From Mycolicibacterium sp. TUM20985 (GTDB taxonomy: Bacteria > Actinomycetota > Actinomycetes > Mycobacteriales > Mycobacteriaceae), in NCBI RefSeq assembly GCF_030295745.1, contig NZ_AP027291.1:1426001-1490000 (forward strand): a DNA stretch of 64,000 nucleotides, written 5' to 3'. The translations under genes were made by a program, and so were the position numbers. This document shows, piece after piece, positions 44,694-52,488 of this stretch. Position 1 is the stretch's first letter. Each line of letters starts with the position of its first letter. Under the pieces are notes generated by a model. The model worked only from the letters and a program-made list of their open reading frames with translations. It searched no databases and was not told the origin of the DNA.

Positions 44694-46336
44694 GGTCGCG
44701 CCGCAGCGCCGAGCCGTCCGAACCGCACAGCCGGGTCCTTGCTCCGCGCACGTGGTCGCTCCGCGTGCGCTTGCTCGTCACCCAGGTAACCCTGTTGGCC
44801 GTGGTGTGCGTGGGTATCGGCGCCGCCACGGAGTTCGCCCTGCAGCGCTTCCTGGTGCGCCAGCTAGACCAGCAACTGGTGGAGGCGGGCCGACGGTCCG
44901 CCGCGATCTTCGAACTTCCCCCGCCGATGTTCGACTTCCCGTCGCCCACGGTTCAGCGTGAGCGCTTCGATCCCGACTTTGGGCCAGGGCCGGGCTTCCT
45001 GAACGCCCCGGGGCAGGCCACTAGGACGGTGGGCGCGGTCATCTCACCGTCGGGGGCGGTCGACGCCGGCGTCATCAACCGGGACGGCACCCGATCCACG
45101 GTCGACGGTCCGGCCGCCGCCGCGCTCGTGAAGGTGCGGCCGAACGGACGCCCGACGACGGCCGAACTCGAGGGACTCGGCCGCTACCGGCTGATCGCCC
45201 TGCACGCCCGCCACGGCGACCAGACGATCGTGACCGGGCTTCCAACCGCGGTCATCGACGACACGCTCTGGTGGGTGCTGTGGATGTTCTGCATCATCGC
45301 GCTCATCGCGCTGATCGCTGCGGCCACCGCAGGCATCCTCGTCATCCGTCGCCAGTTGGCCCCGTTGTCGAGGGTCACCGCGGCCGCCCGCGACGTCGCC
45401 GGCCTGGAGCTCGACAAGGGTGAGGTGAACCTGCCGAGCCGGATCGTCCAGGTCGATCCCGAGGGGGCGCACACCGAGGTCGGCCAACTCGGATCGGCGC
45501 TCAACACGATGCTGGACCGCATCGCCGGTGCACTTTCCGCGAGGCACGCCAGCGAGACCCGGGTCCGCCAGTTCGTCGCCGACGCCAGCCACGAGCTGCG
45601 CACCCCGCTGGCCGCCATCCGCGGTTACACCGAACTGGCTCAACGCAAACGGCAGGATCTACCCGAGGACGTTGCCCACGCGATGAGCCGGGTGGAATCC
45701 GAGACCGAGCGGATGACGCATCTCGTCGAGGACATGCTGCTGCTGGCGCGCCTCGACGCGGGACGGCCGCTGGGCCGTGAACCCGTCGACCTGTCGCGGC
45801 TCGTGGTCGACGCCGTCAGCGACGCCCACGTGGCCGGGCTCGACCACGACTGGGCCCTGGACCTCCCCGAGGAGCCGCTCACCGTCATCGGGGACGAGGC
45901 GCGGCTTCAGCAGGTACTCGTGAACCTGTTGGCCAACGCCAGGATTCACACTCCCGCAGGCACGTCGGTGACGACGTCGCTGGCCCTCGACGGCGCCGTG
46001 GCGGTGCTGACCGTGGCCGACGAGGGGCCGGGTATCGCCGCGGACCTGTTGCCGGAGGTCTTCGTGCGGTTTGCGCGAGGGGACTCGTCGCGTGCTCGGC
46101 GCGGAGCCGCCCCGGCGGCGACATCGGACCGCGGAGCCTCGAACAGCAGTCCGGGTGGTACGGGCCTCGGTCTGTCGATCGTGGCCGCGGTGGTCAAGGC
46201 GCACGACGGCACGATCGACGTCCGAAGCGAGCCTGGCAGCACGCAGTTCGTCGTGCGGCTACCGCTTGGTTCACAGTCGACGCACAGCCCCAACCAATCA
46301 CGGACCCAGCTGCCTGCCAGACACTCGGTGGAGTGA
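44690..46336 (+). CDS. tcrY: Sensor histidine kinase, TcrY-like, with repeat insertion in the ATP-binding domain
   Basis: 548 residues: helix 1 (about 25-47), an extracytoplasmic domain (about 50-190), helix 2 (192-219), a HAMP linker (RRQLAPLSRVTAAARDVAG), the dimerisation/phosphotransfer helix with H301 (FVADASHELRTPLAAIRGY), and an ATPase domain with N box (VLVNLLANARIH), G1 (VADEGPGIA) and G2 (GGTGLGLSI, 489-497). Between the F box and G2 is an Ala/Arg/Ser-rich insert (about 468-488), part of which (471-479) is encoded by the 24-bp repeat also found at 36181. Its stop overlaps the glycosyltransferase start (GTGA), so regulator, kinase and enzyme form one coupled unit. Confidence 0.87.
   Translation: MRSRRSAEPSEPHSRVLAPRTWSLRVRLLVTQVTLLAVVCVGIGAATEFALQRFLVRQLDQQLVEAGRRSAAIFELPPPMFDFPSPTVQRERFDPDFGPGPGFLNAPGQATRTVGAVISPSGAVDAGVINRDGTRSTVDGPAAAALVKVRPNGRPTTAELEGLGRYRLIALHARHGDQTIVTGLPTAVIDDTLWWVLWMFCIIALIALIAAATAGILVIRRQLAPLSRVTAAARDVAGLELDKGEVNLPSRIVQVDPEGAHTEVGQLGSALNTMLDRIAGALSARHASETRVRQFVADASHELRTPLAAIRGYTELAQRKRQDLPEDVAHAMSRVESETERMTHLVEDMLLLARLDAGRPLGREPVDLSRLVVDAVSDAHVAGLDHDWALDLPEEPLTVIGDEARLQQVLVNLLANARIHTPAGTSVTTSLALDGAVAVLTVADEGPGIAADLLPEVFVRFARGDSSRARRGAAPAATSDRGASNSSPGGTGLGLSIVAAVVKAHDGTIDVRSEPGSTQFVVRLPLGSQSTHSPNQSRTQLPARHSVE
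46102..46125. repeat. 24-bp palindrome-containing repeat, copy inside tcrY
   Basis: Identical over 24 bp to 36181-36204, here in frame within the ATP-lid region of the kinase gene, where it encodes roughly RGAAPAATS. A shorter match (13 bp, CCCCGGCGGCGAC) occurs in the tap-udgB gap near 11234. Confidence 0.85.
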
Positions 46337-48210
46337 CCGCAGTACTCGCGCGCCCCGCGCCCGCCGACGGCGACGAGGCGTCCTCGGGTATCTGTCAGCA
46401 GCCCGTCTCGCTCGGTGAACGCGTCACCATTGGCGTTCTCCTGGTGGCCACCGCCGTGCTCTACCTATGGAACCTGTCCGCCAGTGGTTGGGCCAACGGC
46501 TTCTACTCGTCGGCCGCCCAGGCCGGGGCGGCCGACTGGACGGCGATGCTGTTCGGCTCCAGTGACGCAGGCAATGCGATCACGGTCGACAAGACGCCCG
46601 CCGCGCTCTGGGTGATGGACGTCTCGGTGCGCGTGTTCGGGCTGAATTCGTGGAGCTTGCTGGCGCCGCAGGCGTTGGAGGGAGTCGCCGCGGTGGCCCT
46701 GCTGTATGCGGCCGTGCGCCGCGCCGCGGGGCCGTCGGCAGCACTGCTCGCCGGCGCGGTCTTCGCGCTGACACCCGTTGCGGCGCTGATGTTTCGGTTC
46801 AACAATCCCGATGCGCTCCTGGTACTCGCCCTCGTCGCGGGTGCGTACTGCGTGCAGCGGGCCTGCGAGCGTGACAGCAGCCGCTGGTGGCTGGCGGGCG
46901 CGGGTGTCGCCGTCGGCGTCGGGTTCCTGGCCAAGATGCTCCAGGCGTTCCTGGTGCTGCCCGCCTTCGGGGTGGCCTACCTCGTCGCCGCCGCGGTCCC
47001 GCTGCGCACCCGCGTCGTCAGATCGGTCGGAGCCGTCGCGGCGATGGTGCTCAGCGGCGGCTGGTATCTGCTGCTGGTCGAACTGTGGCCGTCCGCGTCG
47101 CGGCCCTACATCGGCGGGTCCCAGAACGACAGCATCATGGAGTTGGCGCTGGGATACAACGGTCTGGGCAGGCTCACCGGCGATGAGACCGGTGGCTTGG
47201 GCAACATGAACTTCGACGTCGGCTGGGGCAGGCTGTTCGGCACCTCGATGGGCGCCTACGCCGCGTGGCTGATCCCCGCCGCCCTGGTGTGCCTCGCCGC
47301 CGGCCTGTTCATCACCCGTCGAACCCCGCGGACCGATCCGGCGCGGGCAGGCCTGATCCTGTGGGGTGGCTGGCTGGTCGTCACCGCCGTCGTCTTCAGC
47401 TACGCCAACGGCATCCTGCACCAGTACTACACCGTCGCCCTCGCTCCGGCGATCGGCGCAGTCATCGGCATCGGTTCAGTGCTGTTGTGGCGCAACAGGG
47501 TCGACATCCGATCTGCCGTCGCGATGTCCACCACCGTCCTCGTCACGGTCATCCTCGCCGCCGTTCTGCTGGCGCGGCGCCACGACTGGTTGCCGTGGCT
47601 GGGTGCGGCGGTGGCCGTCGCCGGTGTCGCCGCCGCGGTGCTGCTGCTGGTGGTGAGCCGGCTTCCGGCCCGCGTCGCCACCGGCGTCGCCGCGCTGGCC
47701 GTCCTGGCCTGTCTGGCCGCGCCGACCGCCTACGCGATCGCGACCGCGGCCACCCCGCATTCCGGGGCGATCCCGTCGGTGGGCCCGGCGCGCGGACACG
47801 CGACGTTCGGCGGTCCCGGCGGCTTGCTCGACATACCCGAGGCCGGGCCCGGTCTGACGGCGCTGCTGTCCGACGGTGCCAACGGCTACCGGTGGACGGC
47901 CGCGGTCGTCGGCTCGACCAATGCGGCAGGCTATCAATTGGCCTCCGGCGCACCGGTAATGGCGGTGGGTGGCTTCAACGGCACCGACCCCGCCCCGACG
48001 CTCGCCGAGTTCCAACGGGACGTGGCCGACGGTCGCGTCCACTACTTCGTCCGCGGCCGTTCGATGATGTTCGGCATGCCCGGCGCCCGCGATCACGGCG
48101 GCAGTCGCGAGGCCTCCGACATCAGTGCGTGGGTCGAGGCGAACTACTCCCCGAAGACGGTCGACGGCGTCACCGTCTACGACCTGACTGCAAGGCCAAC
48201 GCATTCATAG
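46333..48210 (+). CDS. GT-C (family 39/ArnT-YkcB-like) membrane glycosyltransferase 1
   Basis: 625 residues with about twelve membrane helices. The N-terminal YkcB/ArnT-type signature is clear: LYLWNLSASGWANGFYSSAAQAG, then SSDAGNAITVDKTPAALWVM, then FNNPDALLVLALVAGAYC and GFLAKMLQAFLVLPAF. After the last helix is an extracytoplasmic domain of about 120 residues (ALLSDGANGYRWTAAVVGS, MAVGGFNGTDPAPTLAEFQ, ISAWVEANYSPKTVDGVTVY). Such enzymes transfer a sugar from polyprenyl phosphate to an envelope acceptor outside the membrane. The start overlaps the tcrY stop (GTGA). Donor and acceptor are unknown. Related along its whole length to the second GT-C at 49539. Confidence 0.88.
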   Translation: MTAVLARPAPADGDEASSGICQQPVSLGERVTIGVLLVATAVLYLWNLSASGWANGFYSSAAQAGAADWTAMLFGSSDAGNAITVDKTPAALWVMDVSVRVFGLNSWSLLAPQALEGVAAVALLYAAVRRAAGPSAALLAGAVFALTPVAALMFRFNNPDALLVLALVAGAYCVQRACERDSSRWWLAGAGVAVGVGFLAKMLQAFLVLPAFGVAYLVAAAVPLRTRVVRSVGAVAAMVLSGGWYLLLVELWPSASRPYIGGSQNDSIMELALGYNGLGRLTGDETGGLGNMNFDVGWGRLFGTSMGAYAAWLIPAALVCLAAGLFITRRTPRTDPARAGLILWGGWLVVTAVVFSYANGILHQYYTVALAPAIGAVIGIGSVLLWRNRVDIRSAVAMSTTVLVTVILAAVLLARRHDWLPWLGAAVAVAGVAAAVLLLVVSRLPARVATGVAALAVLACLAAPTAYAIATAATPHSGAIPSVGPARGHATFGGPGGLLDIPEAGPGLTALLSDGANGYRWTAAVVGSTNAAGYQLASGAPVMAVGGFNGTDPAPTLAEFQRDVADGRVHYFVRGRSMMFGMPGARDHGGSREASDISAWVEANYSPKTVDGVTVYDLTARPTHS

Positions 48211-48265
48211 CCGGCGCATAGCTCGCACAGGAGGCCACCACACGCGGCGGGTCGACGATGGAGCC

Positions 48266-49513
48266 ATGACAGATATTCAGGATGCTGAGATCGCGTTCGG
48301 TTCGCGGCCCCACGCGGCACGGGAGGCCCGTGCGCTCGGCGTTCCGGTGCTCGACGTGGTGATACCGGTCTACAACGAACAGGCCGCTCTCGCCGCGTCG
48401 GTGCGCCGGCTCCACCGTTACCTCCGCGACAGCTTCCCGTATTCGGTGCGCATCACCATCGCCGACAACGCCAGCATCGACGAAACCCCGCGCATCGCAG
48501 CCGAACTCGCCGACGAACTCGACGACGTCCGCGTGGTGCGACTCGAGGAGAAGGGGCGCGGGCGCGCGCTGCATCAGGTCTGGTCGCAGTCCGATGCCAT
48601 GGTGCTGGCCTACATGGACGTCGACCTGTCGACCGACCTCGCCGCCGTCGGGCCCCTCGTCGCGCCGCTCATCTCGGGGCACTCCGACGTGTCGATCGGC
48701 ACCCGGCTGGGGCGCGGGTCACGGGTGGTGCGGGGCCCCAAGCGCGAGATCATCTCGCGGTGCTACAACTTGATCCTGAAGTCGACGCTGCAGGCCCGGT
48801 TCTCCGATGCGCAGTGCGGTTTCAAGGCGATCCGTGCCGACGTCGCCCGTCAGCTGCTGCCCCACGTCGCCGACACCGGGTGGTTCTTCGACACCGAGTT
48901 GCTGGTGCTCGCCGAACGCAGCGGCCTGCGGATCCACGAGGTGCCGGTCGATTGGGTCGACGATCCCGACAGCCGGGTGGACATCGTCGCCACGGCCACC
49001 GCCGACCTCAAGGGTGTGGGCAGGTTGCTCCGCGGCTTCGCCAGCGGGTCCATCCCGGTGAACGCCATTGCGGCGCAACTCGCCCCGTCGCGATCCTCCG
49101 CGGCCGTGCCGAATTCGCTGTTCCGCCAGGTCGTGCGCTTCGGTGCCGTCGGCGTGGCGTCGACCGCGGCCTACCTCCTGCTCTACGTGCTGCTGCATCC
49201 CGTCATCGGCGCCCAGGCGGCGAACCTCTGTGCACTGCTCCTCACCGCGGTCGCCAACACGGCGGCCAACCGGCGCTTCACCTTTGCCGTGGCAGGTCGG
49301 GCGAAGGCGGGCCGCCATCACGTCGAGGGGCTCATCGTCTTCGCCATCGCCCTGGCCATCACCAGCGGGGCGCTCGCGGGGTTGCACGTCTTCGTCGACC
49401 AACCGCACCGCTTGCTCGAACTCTCCGTGCTGATAGCGGCCAACCTGATCGCCACCGCAGTCCGCTTCGTCCTCCTGCGCGGCTGGGTGTTTCACCCCCG
49501 CCGGGCCCACTGA
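48266..49513 (+). CDS. GT2 polyprenyl-phosphate-sugar synthase fused to a GtrA flippase domain
   Basis: 415 residues. The first 250 are a DPM1/GtrB-type family-2 glycosyltransferase: DVVIPVYNEQAALAASVRRL, DNASIDETP, MDVDLSTDLAAVGPLV (DxD-like), GTRLGRGS and AQCGFKAIRAD. From about 285, VVRFGAVGVASTAAYLLLYVLL begins a four-helix GtrA domain (NTAANRRFTFAV, then FVLLRGWVF). The GT2 part should make polyprenyl-P-sugar on the inner face and GtrA is thought to flip it. Having both in one chain is a compact version of the usual two genes. It lies between two GT-C enzymes that would use its product. Confidence 0.9.
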   Translation: MTDIQDAEIAFGSRPHAAREARALGVPVLDVVIPVYNEQAALAASVRRLHRYLRDSFPYSVRITIADNASIDETPRIAAELADELDDVRVVRLEEKGRGRALHQVWSQSDAMVLAYMDVDLSTDLAAVGPLVAPLISGHSDVSIGTRLGRGSRVVRGPKREIISRCYNLILKSTLQARFSDAQCGFKAIRADVARQLLPHVADTGWFFDTELLVLAERSGLRIHEVPVDWVDDPDSRVDIVATATADLKGVGRLLRGFASGSIPVNAIAAQLAPSRSSAAVPNSLFRQVVRFGAVGVASTAAYLLLYVLLHPVIGAQAANLCALLLTAVANTAANRRFTFAVAGRAKAGRHHVEGLIVFAIALAITSGALAGLHVFVDQPHRLLELSVLIAANLIATAVRFVLLRGWVFHPRRAH

Positions 49514-49538
49514 CATCGACCGAACGAGGAAACCGACC

Positions 49539-51443
49539 GTGACCCTGACTGCCGAAGACGTCCGACCCGATGCCGTCGTCGACGAATCTTCTCCGCCCGA
49601 TCCACGTTGGACCCGGCCCGCGTTCTGGGCGCTGCTGGTGGGCACCGGCGCGCTGTACCTGTGGGGGCTCGGCTCCTCGGGGTGGGCCAACAGCTACTAC
49701 GCCGCCGCGGCGCAGGCCGGCACGCAGGACTGGAAGGCCTGGTTGTTCGGCTCGCTCGACGCAGGGAACGCGATCACCGTCGACAAGCCGCCCGCGGCGA
49801 TGTGGTTGATGGGCCTGTCCGGAAGGCTCTTCGGCTTCAACGAGTTCACCATGCTTCTGCCGGAGGCGCTGATGGGCGTCGGCGCGGTCGCGCTGTTGTA
49901 CCTGACCGTCCGGCGAAGCAGTGGTCCGTCCGCAGGGCTGATCGCGGGCCTGGTGCTCGCGCTGACGCCCGTGGCGACGTTGATGTTCCGCTACAACAAC
50001 CCCGATGCGCTGCTGGTGCTGCTGTTGGTGGTGGCGGCGTACTGCACGGTGCGCGCCATCGACGCGAGTACGGCTCGGCGGATGATGGCGTGGATGGCGC
50101 TGACGGGTGCCGCGATCGGCTTCGCGTTCCTGACCAAGATGCTGCAGGCGTTCCTCGTCGTCCCCGGTCTGGCGTTGGCGGTCCTGGTGGCCGCCCCGTT
50201 CGGAGTGTGGAAGAGGCTGGGCGCGTTGCTGATCGGCGGCGCCACGATGATCCTGTCGGCGGGCTGGTACGTCGCACTGGTCAGCCTGTGGCCAGCGGAC
50301 TCGCGGCCCTACATCGCCGGATCCACCGACAACAGCCTGCTGCAGTTGGCGTTCGGCTACAACGGCATCCAGCGCATCGCCGGTAACGAGGGCGGCGGGC
50401 CTGGTGGTGGCTTCGATCCAGGCCACGGCGGTGCCGCTGGCGGCGGCATGAACCTGTTCTTCGGTGGCGACCCCGGCATCGGTCGGTTGTTCGGCGCATC
50501 GATGGGCGCCGAGGCGTCGTGGCTGCTGCCCGCCGCGCTGATCGGTCTGGTCGTCGGAGTTTGGCTGACGTGGCGTACGCCCCGCACCGATCGCGTTCGG
50601 GCCGGTGTCATGCTCTGGGGCGGTTGGCTTTTGGTGACGGGCGCGGTGTTCAGCTTCATGGCTGGCACGGTGCACCCGTACTACAACGTCGCGCTGGCGC
50701 CCGCCGTAGCCGCCCTGGCGGGCATCGGCGTCGCGCAACTCGTCCGTCGCCGGGAGTCGCTGCTGGCGCGACTGGCGCTCGCCGCGATGTTGCTGGCCAC
50801 CGGCGTGTGGTCCTTCGTTCTGCTGAACCGGACTCCCGAGTGGTGGCCGGTCATCCGGTGGACGGTGCTGATCGGGTCGATCCTGGTCGCGCTGCTGCTG
50901 GCCATCCGGGCGGACCGCCTCGGCAAGGCGACGGTGGCGGTCGTCATCGCCGCCGCGATCGTCGGCCTCGGCGGCCCGGCGGCGTTCTCGGTCTACAACG
51001 CCGCCACCGCGCACGACGGGCCGGGCACCATGTCGGGGCCGCAGAAGGCCGGCGGTTTCGGCAGTCCGGGCGAACCCGGACCCGGCATGCCGGATCTCAC
51101 CGCCACCCCCGAGCTCGAGGCGCTCATGAAGAGCGCCGACAACCGTTGGGCCGCTGCGGGTATCGGCTCGATGTCGGTGAGCGACCTCGAGCTCAAGACG
51201 GGAAGCTCGCTGATGGCCATCGGTGGCTTCACCGGCGGCGACCCCTCGCCGACGCTGGAGCAGTTTCAGCAGTACGTCGCCGACGGTCAGGTGCGGTACT
51301 TCCTGGCCGACTCTGGTCGCGGCGGGCCGCCCGGACACCGGACGGGCTCGGCTGGTGACATCACGGCCTGGGTGGAGAAGACGTTCACCAAGACCGATGT
51401 GGGCGGCACCGGCGTGTACGACCTGCAATCACCGCGATCGTGA
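49539..51443 (+). CDS. GT-C (family 39/ArnT-YkcB-like) membrane glycosyltransferase 2
   Basis: 634 residues, paralogous to the first GT-C: WGLGSSGWANSYYAAAAQAG, SLDAGNAITVDKPPAAMWLM, YNNPDALLVLLLVVAAYC and AFLTKMLQAFLVVPGLAL line up with the same segments. It differs by a Gly-rich loop (about 285-310: GGGPGGGFDPGHGGAAGGG) facing outside and by its C-terminal domain ending (LMAIGGFTGGDPSPTLEQF, ITAWVEKTFTKT). The GTG start has GAGGAAA upstream. The two paralogues probably act on different acceptors or in succession with sugar made by the GT2-GtrA protein between them. Confidence 0.88.
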   Translation: MTLTAEDVRPDAVVDESSPPDPRWTRPAFWALLVGTGALYLWGLGSSGWANSYYAAAAQAGTQDWKAWLFGSLDAGNAITVDKPPAAMWLMGLSGRLFGFNEFTMLLPEALMGVGAVALLYLTVRRSSGPSAGLIAGLVLALTPVATLMFRYNNPDALLVLLLVVAAYCTVRAIDASTARRMMAWMALTGAAIGFAFLTKMLQAFLVVPGLALAVLVAAPFGVWKRLGALLIGGATMILSAGWYVALVSLWPADSRPYIAGSTDNSLLQLAFGYNGIQRIAGNEGGGPGGGFDPGHGGAAGGGMNLFFGGDPGIGRLFGASMGAEASWLLPAALIGLVVGVWLTWRTPRTDRVRAGVMLWGGWLLVTGAVFSFMAGTVHPYYNVALAPAVAALAGIGVAQLVRRRESLLARLALAAMLLATGVWSFVLLNRTPEWWPVIRWTVLIGSILVALLLAIRADRLGKATVAVVIAAAIVGLGGPAAFSVYNAATAHDGPGTMSGPQKAGGFGSPGEPGPGMPDLTATPELEALMKSADNRWAAAGIGSMSVSDLELKTGSSLMAIGGFTGGDPSPTLEQFQQYVADGQVRYFLADSGRGGPPGHRTGSAGDITAWVEKTFTKTDVGGTGVYDLQSPRS

Positions 51444-51508
51444 GTCTTCGCTGACGGGCAGGCGGTGACTATGGTCGAGGTCGTCGTGTGCCCTTTGAGG
51501 AGGTTCCC

Positions 51509-52000
51509 ATGTCCGTGACCGACGAGTACCTCGCGAACAACGAGGCCTACGCCGCTGGGTTCAGCGGGCCCCTGCCGCTGCCGCCGAGCAAGCACGTCGC
51601 GATCGTCGCGTGCATGGACGCCCGACTCGACGTGTATCGCGCCCTTGGCCTGGCGGAGGGCGAGGCGCACGTCATCCGCAATGCCGGCGGTGTGGTGACC
51701 GACGACGAGATTCGCTCGCTGGCCATCAGCCAGCGACTGCTCGGCACCAGGGAGATCATCCTCATCCACCACACCGACTGCGGCATGCTGACGTTCACCG
51801 ACGACGGCTTCAAGCAGCAGATCCAGGACGAGATCGGACTCAAGCCCGAATGGGCGGCCGAGTCGTTCACCGATGTCGACGAGGACGTCCGGCAGTCGTT
51901 GCGCCGCATCGAGGCCAGCCCATTCGTCACCAAGCACGAGTCGTTGCGGGGCTTCGTGTTCGACGTCGCGACCGGCAAGCTGAGAGAGATCACCCTGTAG
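51509..52000 (+). CDS. canA: Beta-class carbonic anhydrase (CanA/Rv1284-like)
   Basis: 163 residues, the length remembered for Rv1284. Zinc ligands C35 (VACMDARLD), H88 and C91 (HHTDCGM), and the D37-R39 dyad are all present, as in the small type-I beta enzymes. It interconverts CO2 and bicarbonate in the cytoplasm as an oligomer. GAGGAGG six bases before the ATG is an excellent ribosome-binding site. Converges on the thioesterase gene with an 17-bp gap. Its position next to the sulfate-activation genes is conserved in mycobacteria. Confidence 0.94.
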   Translation: MSVTDEYLANNEAYAAGFSGPLPLPPSKHVAIVACMDARLDVYRALGLAEGEAHVIRNAGGVVTDDEIRSLAISQRLLGTREIILIHHTDCGMLTFTDDGFKQQIQDEIGLKPEWAAESFTDVDEDVRQSLRRIEASPFVTKHESLRGFVFDVATGKLREITL

Positions 52001-52017
52001 TCAGGCATGCCGAGAAC

Positions 52018-52461
52018 TCAGCCCACCTTGTAGGTCGCGATTGCCTTGGCGACCAGTTCGCCGTCGGGCGTCACCACGTCCACGTCGCAGTTGACCAACG
52101 TCTTGCCGCGCCGCAGCACTCGCCCGACGCCGATCAGATCGGTCGCCCTTGCCGGGGCGAGGTATTGCAGGGCCATCGACGTCGTCACGCCGCGCAGCGA
52201 TTCGGCGGCCTGCACGCCGGCCCAGGCCGCCGCCATCACGGTGATGTCGGCCAACGCAGCGATGGCGCCGCCGTGCACCATGTCGCCGAGGGTGACGTTG
52301 GTGGGGTCCCACGGCATGCGCAGGCGCACCTCGTCGCCATCGAGGGTTTCCGCCGTGACTCCGAGTTTGGTGACGAACGGTGACTGCGGGAGGAACTGCG
52401 CCATGACTTCGGCGCCGGTGAGTGGCGACACGTCGTCATCGTCTTCCCTGCCAGGGGGCAT
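52018..52461 (-). CDS. PaaI-like hot-dog thioesterase
   Basis: 147 residues with the PaaI/DUF4442-type hot-dog fold: FVTKLGVTAETLDGDEVRLRMP, then NVTLGDMVHGGAIAALADITVMAAAWAG (the HGGAIAALAD catalytic-helix motif), then VTTSMALQYLAPAR and a C-terminal strand VDVVTPDGELVAKAIATYKVG. The family hydrolyses acyl-CoA thioesters; substrate unknown. GAGG lies eight bases before the ATG. It follows the sulfotransferase gene on the minus strand with a 27-bp gap, so both may be cotranscribed. Confidence 0.87.
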   Translation of the reverse strand: MPPGREDDDDVSPLTGAEVMAQFLPQSPFVTKLGVTAETLDGDEVRLRMPWDPTNVTLGDMVHGGAIAALADITVMAAAWAGVQAAESLRGVTTSMALQYLAPARATDLIGVGRVLRRGKTLVNCDVDVVTPDGELVAKAIATYKVG

Positions 52462-52488
52462 CTCAATTACCTCGGAGGTAGGTGGCGC

